Shown one piece after another: positions 18,341 to 29,708 of a stretch of DNA of 64,000 nt. The notes beneath the pieces were generated by a model, which worked only from the letters and a program-made list of their open reading frames with translations, was not told the origin of the DNA and ran no database searches. Positions within the stretch are counted from its first letter, which is position 1; each line of letters starts with the position of its first letter. Made by a program: the position numbers and the translations under genes. Origin of the DNA: Trichaptum fuscoviolaceum (taxonomy: Eukaryota; Basidiomycota; Agaricomycetes; Hymenochaetales; Trichaptaceae); assembly GCA_910574455.1 (NCBI GenBank), contig CAJSYZ010000001.1:3083424-3147423 (forward strand), written 5' to 3'.

Positions 18341-19661
18341 CCCATAGCATTTGTACATAGATACCTTGACTCGAATATCATAAGTCTTTGGGCCTAGCTA
18401 GTGGCCAGGCTTTCGAGATCCACCATGCCTTTGTCTTGTCTCCAAATCTAGCTTGCTTGTTGTCTAGTGCTCTAGACTATCTTTTGTGTTTGACCCGGAC
18501 GTCTCGAGCCTTGCGCGGGAGCACCCCGAAGTCCCCTCGTCGTCGGTCACCTTTGTCGGATGCCGGAAGCCCCGGATCCTGGTTATACTCGTCTCTCGTC
18601 TCTGTTCTCTTTGCTTCGCTCTTAGATTCGATCTCGCAGGACATCATGTCTCGATAGGCATGATCTCATTTGTTTACGATAGACAAGACACCACAAGGCA
18701 TGCATCGGGTCCAAGCCTGACAGTATATTCGAGTCCTCCTACTGCGAGTTCGAATTACTGACTCCCCGCAGGGAGCATACCTTCTAGATGGTTATTTTCT
18801 TTATTTTATCTTCCTATTAATCATCCATTTTACTTCGAATTCTAATATCCAAGTTCCTGCGTGAATGCGCGCAGTTCATTTCATGTAGCGCATATGCGCT
18901 TTCACCCATCCAAATCCGGCCATCACTTTCTCCTCATCCCCCCACCATCGATTTCGAGATCACCCCCTTCCTCCCTTTTAACCCCCAACAAAAACCTCTG
19001 AAAACCTCCTTTCACCCCTTCTCTTTAAAATTCTGAACTTTTCCCCCCGCAATTTGCACTATTTCCGGCCCCGCAACATGCGCAAGATGACGACCCCGCA
19101 TACTTCGACAACTCTCACCTCGAAATCCATGTTCTCCGCATCAACAATCCGCGCGATCTGCTTGAGACATTCCCACTGGACTCTGGATGATGCTGGGAAT
19201 GGTTGCTGAGGACTGGAAGAACTACTTGATATTCAGATCGAGAATTGGCAGTGGTGCATTCTCGTCGAGGAGGTACAGGCAGCACCTCAGACGCTTTGGA
19301 AACAGCAGCCTCCGGGCTGTCTGAATTCATTGGCAATGACGGGACCACTCTTCGCGAGTTGTCCTTGTCTGTCGCAGAATCATCTGTCAACGCAGAGTCG
19401 ACTACTTGCATCTGGTTTCCCGACCAAACCCTTTGCACGCGCAAGCACGCACTCCATCAACATTCGCGCCTTTGCCAACATTTGAAGGCCCCGGATAAGA
19501 GAGGGAGATAGTAAACCCTACCTTCACCCTCTAACACTCCGAAGATCATCCTCGCGACTTACTCTGACTGGCGAGGCCATAACCCGCACCATCGTCTCCT
19601 CCTGGTTGGAGTTTGCGGTCTCGAGCGATGCCTACGGCACTATTGCCATCTCCGCTAGCCC

Positions 19662-19980
19662 GCACGGACGACTGGAGCAAACAATCCGTGGCGGGTCGCT
19701 TCCTTCGCCTTTAACCACGTTTGGTATGGTCATGTATTGCCTCCAAAGCGTCTGCGCTTGCAAACCGCGGGCGCGAGCCTCACTCCCGCCGTTCTCGCCG
19801 TCCTGACACGTCGCACGGACGATTGGAGCAAACAATAAACGGCCACGGGTGGTGTTGCCAACCTCGACCTCATCCACATAGCCCAACCACTATGTATTGT
19901 TTTCAGAGCGTCTGCGCTTTCGATTGACGGCGCGCACGCCTCACATTGACAGACAAATGGAGCAAACAATCTTTATTGCC
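19662..19980 (+). repeat. Degenerate internal triplication in LARD
   Basis: The motif GGAGCAAACAAT recurs at 19674, 19825 and 19959. Between the motifs lie related stretches (ATGTATTG...GCGTCTGCGCTT), giving degenerate repeats of about 151 and 134 bp. Present in every unit. No coding function seen. Confidence 0.7.
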
Positions 19981-20007
19981 ATTTGCCACCCCTACTTTAT
20001 GGCCCCC

Positions 20008-20990
20008 TTACTTTTGGACGCATTTCCGTTATATCCACTGATCGGGTTTCGATAAAACTTGGAGGATATGTTGTTAGGACTGGGTAGATTGGTTGGGCGA
20101 AGTTTCAGGGTTATCGGTGCAGTACTTGCCGCTCTACATCACTTTTAGTGCTCACCATCTTGGCATTGAGTCTCCCCCACATTCCTCAACATCTGTCGAT
20201 TCGTTTGCGCTCTCCTTGCGCACGCACGTTGTTCTACGCTAGGACACATACCTCACGAAGTTTCGAAGGTATCGGCAAAGATCTGAGGCGTTGGCACCCT
20301 TATCAGTGTCAGACCTGCACCCTTCTCCCTTTTTCGCCTCTCTTCGACAATTGTGAAGCAACCACCAGGCCGATTTCTGCGCGCAGACCATCAATCTCTT
20401 CTGCTCGATGCACCCTTTGCATACGTGCAACAATGGCGCCGATCTGTTGAGTTTTGAGCTCACAGCGGCCTTGTTGGTTCGACATCACATCCACCACACT
20501 TTCCCCTTTTGGACGAAAACATCGCCCATAACTCGGGATTGATTCGCGCCTTCGCAAAATCAAAACCACCCCCATCTGCGTCTTCTCAAGGGCTTTCCTA
20601 CCGCCCAACTCCCGCTCAAAGCGACGCAGAACTCATCAATCGCCGGCAACATCTTCGGAACAACAACCATGTCATTGTCGTGCCCCGACCGTCGAAAAGC
20701 ATTGCCTATAATTCGGGCTTGATTCAAGCCTTCACAAAACTAAGGGCACCTTCGTCTTCATCTTCTCGAGGGCTTCTCTACTGCTCAAATTTTGCTGGGA
20801 TCGACACAGAACTCATCAATCGCCGGCAACATCTTCGGGACAGCTGGGGTAGTAGCGACAGTTGATAGCTTGCCGCCTGTACACCCCATTCGGGCTGCAC
20901 TTTCACCTGTTGTTGCTCACTCTGGTTCTTCCTTTGACTTGCCCATATCTCTTATCCACGGAGGAGATTTGCTTGCGCATAGCAGAATTG
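20008..20990 (+). repeat. LARD block shared with copia (2472-3270)
   Basis: Internal segment colinear with the copia block. Here the part starting at 20516 is repeated once more at 20695 (period ~180 bp), whereas copia has a single copy. It occurs in all nine units; coordinates are given for unit 1. It ends about 190 bp before the purine tract. Confidence 0.85.
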
Positions 20991-21193
20991 CGCAATCTAA
21001 GAAAACACACCCTTTCCATGGTACCTGTGGCCTTTCCTCTTGGACAACAACCAGCTCCGTCATATGTTGGGGAACATCCGACATATCTTCCCTCATCACA
21101 ACATTGGTCCACAACGCTATACTCCCATTGTCTTTGCACATGCGCAGACGGGACCTTGGCCTCGATGGGGCTCGGCCGTTAAGGGGGGGCAAC

Positions 21194-24100
21194 TGTCACG
21201 ACGTGACATAACCCTTTCCCCTTCGGGGCGCATCCCGGGGATTTTCCCAAATCCCGCCTGGGATATCTTGCCCTCGGGAAATATCCCGGGGCATTCCCTT
21301 CGGGATCTCTCCCTTTCGGGATTTATCCCGGGGTCCATTCCCTTTGGGATCTCTCCCTTTCGGGATTCATTCCGGGTTCTTACCTTATGGACTTTCCCGA
21401 AGTCTCTTTCCTCTCATCCTCTTGTCTTTCCTCATGTTCCCCACCTGTTTCCCTCATTCCTCCTTCATTACTCTGATTTACCAATGCCCCTACACATGTC
21501 CTGTCACTCCTTTGTTATTCCTTTCCATTTCCTGTCTTAGTCTTACATGTGTGAGGCCTCATTGCCTACCGCATTGCCCGCATCCCCGATTTTCCCACGC
21601 TTCCGGAATCCCGGTATCTCTGTCCTTTCTCTATATAAACCCATAGCATTTGTACATAGATACCTTGACTCGAATATCATAAGTCTTTGGGCCTAGCTAG
21701 TGGCCAGGCTTTCGAGATCCACCATGCCTTTGTCTTGTCTCCAAATCTAGCTTGCTTGTTGTCTAGTGCTCTAGACTATCTTTTGTGTTTGACCCGGACG
21801 TCTCGAGCCTTGCGCGGGAGCACCCCGAAGTCCCCTCGTCGTCGGTCACCTTTGTCGGATGCCGGAAGCCCCGGATCCTGGTTATACTCGTCTCTCGTCT
21901 CTGTTCTCTTTGCTTCGCTCTTAGATTCGATCTCGCAGGACATCATGTCTCGATAGGCATGATCTCATTTGTTTACGATAGACAAGACACCACAAGGCAT
22001 GCATCGGGTCCAAGCCTGACAGTATATTCGAGTCCTCCTACTGCGAGTTCGAATTACTGACTCCCCGCAGGGAGCATACCTTCTAGATGGTTATTTTCTT
22101 TATTTTATCTTCCTATTAATCATCCATTTTACTTCGAATTCTAATATCCAAGTTCCTGCGTGAATGCGCGCAGTTCATTTCATGTAGCGCATATGCGCTT
22201 TCACCCATCCAAATCCGGCCATCACTTTCTCCTCATCCCCCCACCATCGATTTCGAGATCACCCCCTTCCTCCCTTTTAACCCCCAACAAAAACCTCTGA
22301 AAACCTCCTTTCACCCCTTCTCTTTAAAATTCTGAACTTTTCCCCCCGCAATTTGCACTATTTCCGGCCCCGCAACATGCGCAAGATGACGACCCCGCAT
22401 ACTTCGACAACTCTCACCTCGAAATCCATGTTCTCCGCATCAACAATCCGCGCGATCTGCTTGAGACATTCCCACTGGACTCTGGATGATGCTGGGAATG
22501 GTTGCTGAGGACTGGAAGAACTACTTGATATTCAGATCGAGAATTGGCAGTGGTGCATTCTCGTCGAGGAGGTACAGGCAGCACCTCAGACGCTTTGGAA
22601 ACAGCAGCCTCCGGGCTGTCTGAATTCATTGGCAATGAGGGACCACTCTTCGCGAGTTGTCCTTGTCTGTCGCAGAATCATCTGTCAACGCAGAGTCGAC
22701 TACTTGCATCTGGTTTCCCGACCAAACCCTTTGCACGCGCAAGCACGCACTCCATCAACATTCGCGCCTTTGCCAACATTTGAAGGCCCCGGATAAGAGA
22801 GGGAGATAGTAAACCCTACCTTCACCCTCTAACACTCCGAAGATCATCCTCGCGACTTACTCTGACTGGCGAGGCCATAACCCGCACCATCGTCTCCTGG
22901 TTGGAGTTTGCGGTCTCGAGCGATGCCTACGGCACTATTGCCATCTCCGCTAGCCCGCACGGACGACTGGAGCAAACAATCCGTGGCGGGTCGCTTCCTT
23001 CGCCTTTAACCACGTTTGGTATGGTCATGTATTGCCTCCAAAGCGTCTGCGCTTGCAAACCGCGGGCGCGAGCCTCACTCCCGCCGTTCTCGCCATCCTG
23101 ACACGTCGCACGGACGATTGGAGCAAACAATAAACGGCCACGGGTGGTGTTGCCAACCTCGACCTCATCCACATAGCCCAACCACTATGTATTGTTTTCA
23201 GAGCGTCTGCGCTTTCGATTGACGGCGCGCACGCCTCACATTGACAGACAAATGGAGCAAACAATCTTTATTGCCATTTGCCACCCCTACTTTATGGCCC
23301 CCTTACTTTTGGACGCATTTCCGTTATATCCACTGATCGGGTTTCGATAAAACTTGGAGGATATGTTGTTAGGACTGGGTAGATTGGTTGGGCGAAGTTT
23401 CAGGGTTATCGGTGCAGTACTTGCCGCTCTACATCACTTTTAGTGCTCACCATCTTGGCATTGAGTCTCCCCCACATTCCTCAACATCTGTCGATTCGTT
23501 TGCGCTCTCCTTGCGCACGCACGTTGTTCTACGCTAGGACACATACCTCACGAAGTTTCGAAGGTATCGGCAAAGATCTGAGGCGTTGGCACCCTTATCA
23601 GTGTCAGACCTGCACCCTTCTCCCTTTTTCGCCTCTCTTCGACAATTGTGAAGCAACCACCAGGCCGATTTCTGCGCGCAGACCATCAATCTCTTCTGCT
23701 CGATGCACCCTTTGCATACGTGCAACAATGGCGCCGATCTGTTGAGTTTTGAGCTCACAGCGGCCTTGTTGGTTCGACATCACATCCACCACACTTTCCC
23801 CTTTTGGACGAAAACATCGCCCATAACTCGGGATTGATTCGCGCCTTCGCAAAATCAAAACCACCCCCATCTGCGTCTTCTCAAGGGCTTTCCTACCGCC
23901 CAACTCCCGCTCAAAGCGACGCAGAACTCATCAATCGCCGGCAACATCTTCGGAACAACAACCATGTCATTGTCGTGCCCCGACCGTCGAAAAGCTTGCC
24001 TATAATTCGGGCTTGATTCAAGCCTTCACAAAACTAAGGGCACCTTCGTCTTCATCTTCTCGAGGGCTTCTCTACTGCTCAAATTTTGCTGGGATCGACA

Positions 24101-24487
24101 CAGAACTCATCAATCGCCGGCAACATCTTCGGGACAGCTGGGGTAGTAGCGACAGTTGATAGCTTGCCGCCTGTACACCCCATTCGGGCTGCACTTTCAC
24201 CTGTTGTTGCTCACTCTGGTTCTTCCTTTGACTTGCCCATATCTCTTATCCACGGAGGAGATTTGCTTGCGCATAGCAGAATTGCGCAATCTAAGAAAAC
24301 ACACCCTTTCCATGGTACCTGTGGCCTTTCCTCTTGGACAACAACCAGCTCCGTCATATGTTGGGGAACATCCGACATATCTTCCCTCATCACAACATTG
24401 GTCCACAACGCTATACTCCCATTGTCTTTGCACATGCGCAGACGGGACCTTGGCCTCGATGGGGCTCGGCCGTTAAGGGGGGGCAAC
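21194..24487 (+). repeat. LARD unit 2 (LTR 21194-22021 + internal)
   Basis: 3294 bp. Private one-base losses near 22635 (AATGAGGG instead of AATGACGGG) and near 23997 (AAGCTTGCC). It shares TTTGCACGCG with unit 1 and TCGCCATCC (near 23093) with units 3 and 4. Confidence 0.92.
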
Positions 24488-27400
24488 TGTCACGACGTGA
24501 CATAACCCTTTCCCCTTCGGGGCGCATCCCGGGGATTTTCCCAAATCCCGCCTGGGATATCTTGCCCTCGGGAAATATCCCGGGGCATTCCCTTCGGGAT
24601 CTCTCCCTTTCGGGATTTATCCCGGGGTCCATTCCCTTTGGGATCTCTCCCTTTCGGGATTCATTCCGGGTTCTTACCTTATGGACTTTCCCGAAGTCTC
24701 TTTCCTCTCATCCTCTTGTCTTTCCTCATGTTCCCCACCTGTTTCCCTCATTCCTCCTTCATTACTCTGATTTACCAATGCCCCTACACATGTCCTGTCA
24801 CTCCTTTGTTATTCCTTTCCATTTCCTGTCTTAGTCTTACATGTGTGAGGCCTCATTGCCTACCGCATTGCCCGCATCCCCGATTTTCCCACGCTTCCGG
24901 AATCCCGGTATCTCTGTCCTTTCTCTATATAAACCCATAGCATTTGTACATAGATACCTTGACTCGAATATCATAAGTCTTTGGGCCTAGCTAGTGGCCA
25001 GGCTTTCGAGATCCACCATGCCTTTGTCTTGTCTCCAAATCTAGCTTGCTTGTTGTCTAGTGCTCTAGACTATCTTTTGTGTTTGACCCGGACGTCTCGA
25101 GCCTTGCGCGGGAGCACCCCGAAGTCCCCTCGTCGTCGGTCACCTTTGTCGGATGCCGGAAGCCCCGGATCCTGGTTATACTCGTCTCTCGTCTCTGTTC
25201 TCTTTGCTTCGCTCTTAGATTCGATCTCGCAGGACATCATGTCTCGATAGGCATGATCTCATTTGTTTACGATAGACAAGACACCACAAGGCATGCATCG
25301 GGTCCAAGCCTGACAGTATATTCGAGTCCTCCTACTGCGAGTTCGAATTACTGACTCCCCGCAGGGAGCATACCTTCTAGATGGTTATTTTCTTTATTTT
25401 ATCTTCCTATTAATCATCCATTTTACTTCGAATTCTAATATCCAAGTTCCTGCGTGAATGCGCGCAGTTCATTTCATGTAGCGCATATGCGCTTTCACCC
25501 ATCCAAATCCGGCCATCACTTTCTCCTCATCCCCCCACCATCGATTTCGAGATCACCCCCTTCCTCCCTTTTAACCCCCAACAAAAACCTCTGAAAACCT
25601 CCTTTCACCCCTTCTCTTTAAAATTCTGAACTTTTCCCCCCGCAATTTGCACTATTTCCGGCCCCGCAACATGCGCAAGATGACGACCCCGCATACTTCG
25701 ACAACTCTCACCTCGAAATCCATGTTCTCCGCATCAACAATCCGCGCGATCTGCTTGAGACATTCCCACGGACTCTGGATGATGCTGGGAATGGTTGCTG
25801 AGGACTGGAAGAACTACTTGATATTCAGATCGAGAATTGGCAGTGGTGCATTCTCGTCGAGGAGGTACAGGCAGCACCTCAGACGCTTTGGAAACAGCAG
25901 CCTCCGGGCTGTCTGAATTCATTGGCAATGACGGGACCACTCTTCGCGAGTTGTCCTTGTCTGTCGCAGAATCATCTGTCAACGCAGAGTCGACTACTTG
26001 CATCTGGTTTCCCGACCAAACCCTTTGCGCGCGCAAGCACGCACTCCATCAACATTCGCGCCTTTGCCAACATTTGAAGGCCCCGGATAAGAGAGGGAGA
26101 TAGTAAACCCTACCTTCACCCTCTAACACTCCGAAGATCATCCTCGCGACTTACTCTGACTGGCGAGGCCATAACCTGCACCATCGTCTCCTGGTTGGAG
26201 TTTGCGGTCTCGAGCGATGCCTACGGCACTATTGCCATCTCCGCTAGCCCGCACGGACGACTGGAGCAAACAATCCGTGGCGGGTCGCTTCCTTCGCCTT
26301 TAACCACGTTTGGTATGGTCATGTATTGCCTCCAAAGCGTCTGCGCTTGCAAACCGCGGGCGCGAGCCTCACTCCCGCCGTTCTCGCCATCCTGACACGT
26401 CGCACGGACGATTGGAGCAAACAATAAACGGCCACGGGTGGTGTTGCCAACCTCGACCTCATCCACATAGCCCAACCACTATGTATTGTTTTCAGAGCGT
26501 CTGCGCTTTCGATTGACGGCGCGCACGCCTCACATTGACAGACAAATGGAGCAAACAATCTTTATTGCCATTTGCCACCCCTACTTTATGGCCCCCTTAC
26601 TTTTGGACGCATTTCCGTTATATCCACTGATCGGGTTTCGATAAAACTTGGAGGATATGTTGTTAGGACTGGGTAGATTGGTTGGGCGAAGTTTCAGGGT
26701 TATCGGTGCAGTACTTGCCGCTCTACATCACTTTTAGTGCTCACCATCTTGGCATTGAGTCTCCCCCACATTCCTCAACATCTGTCGATTCGTTTGCGCT
26801 CTCCTTGCGCACGCACGTTGTTCTACGCTAGGACACATACCTCACGAAGTTTCGAAGGTATCGGCAAAGATCTGAGGCGTTGGCACCCTTATCAGTGTCA
26901 GACCTGCACCCTTCTCCCTTTTTCGCCTCTCTTCGACAATTGTGAAGCAACCACCAGGCCGATTTCTGCGCGCAGACCATCAATCTCTTCTGCTCGATGC
27001 ACCCTTTGCATACGTGCAACAATGGCGCCGATCTGTTGAGTTTTGAGCTCACAGCGGCCTTGTTGGTTCGACATCACATCCACCACACTTTCCCCTTTTG
27101 GACGAAAACATCGCCCATAACTCGGGATTGATTCGCGCCTTCGCAAAATCAAAACCACCCCCATCTGCGTCTTCTCAAGGGCTTTCCTACCGCCCAACTC
27201 CCGCTCAAAGCGACGCAGAACTCATCAATCGCCGGCAACATCTTCGGAACAACAACCATGTCATTGTCGTGCCCCGACCGTCGAAAAGCATTGCCTATAA
27301 TTCGGGCTTGATTCAAGCCTTCACAAAACTAAGGGCACCTTCGTCTTCATCTTCTCGAGGGCTTCTCTACTGCTCAAATTTTGCTGGGATCGACACAGAA

Positions 27401-27782
27401 CTCATCAATCGCCGGCAACATCTTCGGGACAGCTGGGGTAGTAGCGACAGTTGATAGCTTGCCGCCTGTACACCCCATTCGGGCTGCACTTTCACCTGTT
27501 GTTGCTCACTCTGGTTCTTCCTTTGACTTGCCCATATCTCTTATCCACGGAGGAGATTTGCTTGCGCATAGCAGAATTGCGCAATCTAAGAAAACACACC
27601 CTTTCCATGGTACCTGTGGCCTTTCCTCTTGGACAACAACCAGCTCCGTCATATGTTGGGGAACATCCGACATATCTTCCCTCATCACAACATTGGTCCA
27701 CAACGCTATACTCCCATTGTCTTTGCACATGCGCAGACGGGACCTTGGCCTCGATGGGGCTCGGCCGTTAAGGGGGGGCAAC
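24488..27782 (+). repeat. LARD unit 3 (LTR 24488-25315 + internal)
   Basis: 3295 bp. Private one-base loss near 25769 (CCCACGGAC). It shares ATAACCTGCACC (near 26175) with unit 4 only, and TCGCCATCC with units 2 and 4. Confidence 0.92.
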
Positions 27783-28877
27783 TGTCACGACGTGACATAA
27801 CCCTTTCCCCTTCGGGGCGCATCCCGGGGATTTTCCCAAATCCCGCCTGGGATATCTTGCCCTCGGGAAATATCCCGGGGCATTCCCTTCGGGATCTCTC
27901 CCTTTCGGGATTTATCCCGGGGTCCATTCCCTTTGGGATCTCTCCCTTTCGGGATTCATTCCGGGTTCTTACCTTATGGACTTTCCCGAAGTCTCTTTCC
28001 TCTCATCCTCTTGTCTTTCCTCATGTTCCCCACCTGTTTCCCTCATTCCTCCTTCATTACTCTGATTTACCAATGCCCCTACACATGTCCTGTCACTCCT
28101 TTGTTATTCCTTTCCATTTCCTGTCTTAGTCTTACATGTGTGAGGCCTCATTGCCTACCGCATTGCCCGCATCCCCGATTTTCCCACGCTTCCGGAATCC
28201 CGGTATCTCTGTCCTTTCTCTATATAAACCCGTAGCATTTGTACATAGATACCTTGACTCGAATATCATAAGTCTTTGGGCCTAGCTAGTGGCCAGGCTT
28301 TCGAGATCCACCATGCCTTTGTCTTGTCTCCAAATCTAGCTTGCTTGTTGTCTAGTGCTCTAGACTATCTTTTGTGTTTGACCCGGACGTCTCGAGCCTT
28401 GCGCGGGAGCACCCCAAAGTCCCCTCGTCGTCGGTCACCTTTGTCGGATGCCGGAAGCCCCGGATCCTGGTTATACTCGTCTCTCGTCTCTGTTCTCTTT
28501 GCTTCGCTCTTAGATTCGATCTCGCAGGACATCATGTCTCGATAGGCATGATCTCATTTGTTTACGATAGACAAGACACCACAAGGCATGCATCGGGTCC
28601 AAGCCTGACAGTATATTCGAGTCCTCCTACTGCGAGTTCGAATTACTGACTCCCCGCAGGGAGCATACCTTCTAGATGGTTATTTTCTTTATTTTATCTT
28701 CCTATTAATCATCCATTTTACTTCGAATTCTAATATCCAAGTTCCTGCGTGAATGCGCGCAGTTCATTTCATGTAGCGCATATGCGCTTTCACCCATCCA
28801 AATCCGGCCATCACTTTCTCCTCATCCCCCCACCATCGATTTCGAGATCACCCCCTTCCTCCCTTTTAACCCCCAAC
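27783..28877 (+). repeat. LARD unit 4, left part (LTR 27783-28610)
   Basis: LTR-4 has two private substitutions (AAACCCGTAG near 28232, CACCCCAAAG near 28415). The internal region is cut at 28877 by the gypsy element, with CCAAC (28873-28877) duplicated at 35613-35617, and continues to 37818. Confidence 0.93.
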
Positions 28878-29708
28878 TGTTACGACCGTCGGGAATTGTA
28901 GCGGGAAACAGTTTCGGGAAACTGGAATTCGCGACAAGAACCCGCGTTCGGGAATCTGGATTCGCGACTGGGGACGAGCGTGGGAATTCAAGCGGGAAAC
29001 GCGCGGGATTCTATCCAGGCGCGTCGCGGGATTCTCAAGGCCAGCTAGGACTCTTCACTGCTTTGAACGTCAAGTAAGCGGATCCCTAAGGAAGCACTCC
29101 ACAAGTAAGTATTGCGCAACTAACTACACAGGAGAAAAGAGAGAGATCGCACCTAAGGAAGCACTCCACAAGAGGTCAAAAGTGGGGTGCTCCTTACGAT
29201 GCCTACAGCTATTTATCTACTTCGTAAAGACTGTATAGTTAATCTACGCTAAGTGTCCTTGCGCAATGCGCACCTATCTACTACAAACGATACATGCTAC
29301 GACCGCACTGCTAGGCATGTCTATCCCGTCTCTCCAGATGGCTACGGCCTGTCCGTGGACGTCAGCGTCCGGTCCGGGGCCGCGACTAGCCAGACTAGGT
29401 ATGCCAGACTGTTGCAGGTCGTCACCTTGAGGTACTAACGGATTAATGAGCGTATGTTGATAAGTGAATGTACGTGTGCCGTGGCGGGTCGTCGTAAATG
29501 AATGTGTGTATGCGTGCATGGTGGTCGGGACGGTGGTGCGGGATAGGTCACGTGAGCGGGGAATCTTTGCGGGGGATCGTGCGAGTCGGGAAAGGGGTTT
29601 CGCGCGGGGAATCCAATGGCGGGATTCTCCCCGCGGGATTGTCTGCTCATGTCGGGATCCTTGGCGGGAAAGTGCGGGAAATGAGAAAAGGGGCCTGGGA
29701 TCTCGACA
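28878..29708 (-). repeat. gypsy 3' LTR
   Basis: In sense it starts TGTCGAGATC and ends GTCGTAACA. It has one extra T near 29568 and lacks one A near 29272 compared with the 5' LTR. The pol frame continues 274 bp into it. Confidence 0.95.

Larger units (their letters stand above)
17895..21193 (+). repeat. LARD unit 1 (LTR 17895-18722 + internal)
   Basis: 3299 bp. It carries a private 3-bp CTC gain near 19600. It shares with unit 2 the form TTTGCACGCG near 19434. Short frames of up to ~166 codons exist on both strands but show no domain, and small indels shift them between units, so I do not call genes. Purine tract 21181-21189. Confidence 0.92.

Noticed and set aside
21040..21540. 166-, 139-, 118- and 100-codon frames recurring in every LARD unit
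   Set aside because: They overlap on both strands, several cross the LTR border, homopolymer indels in single units destroy them, and the homologous copia block does not preserve them. Their recurrence only reflects repeat identity.
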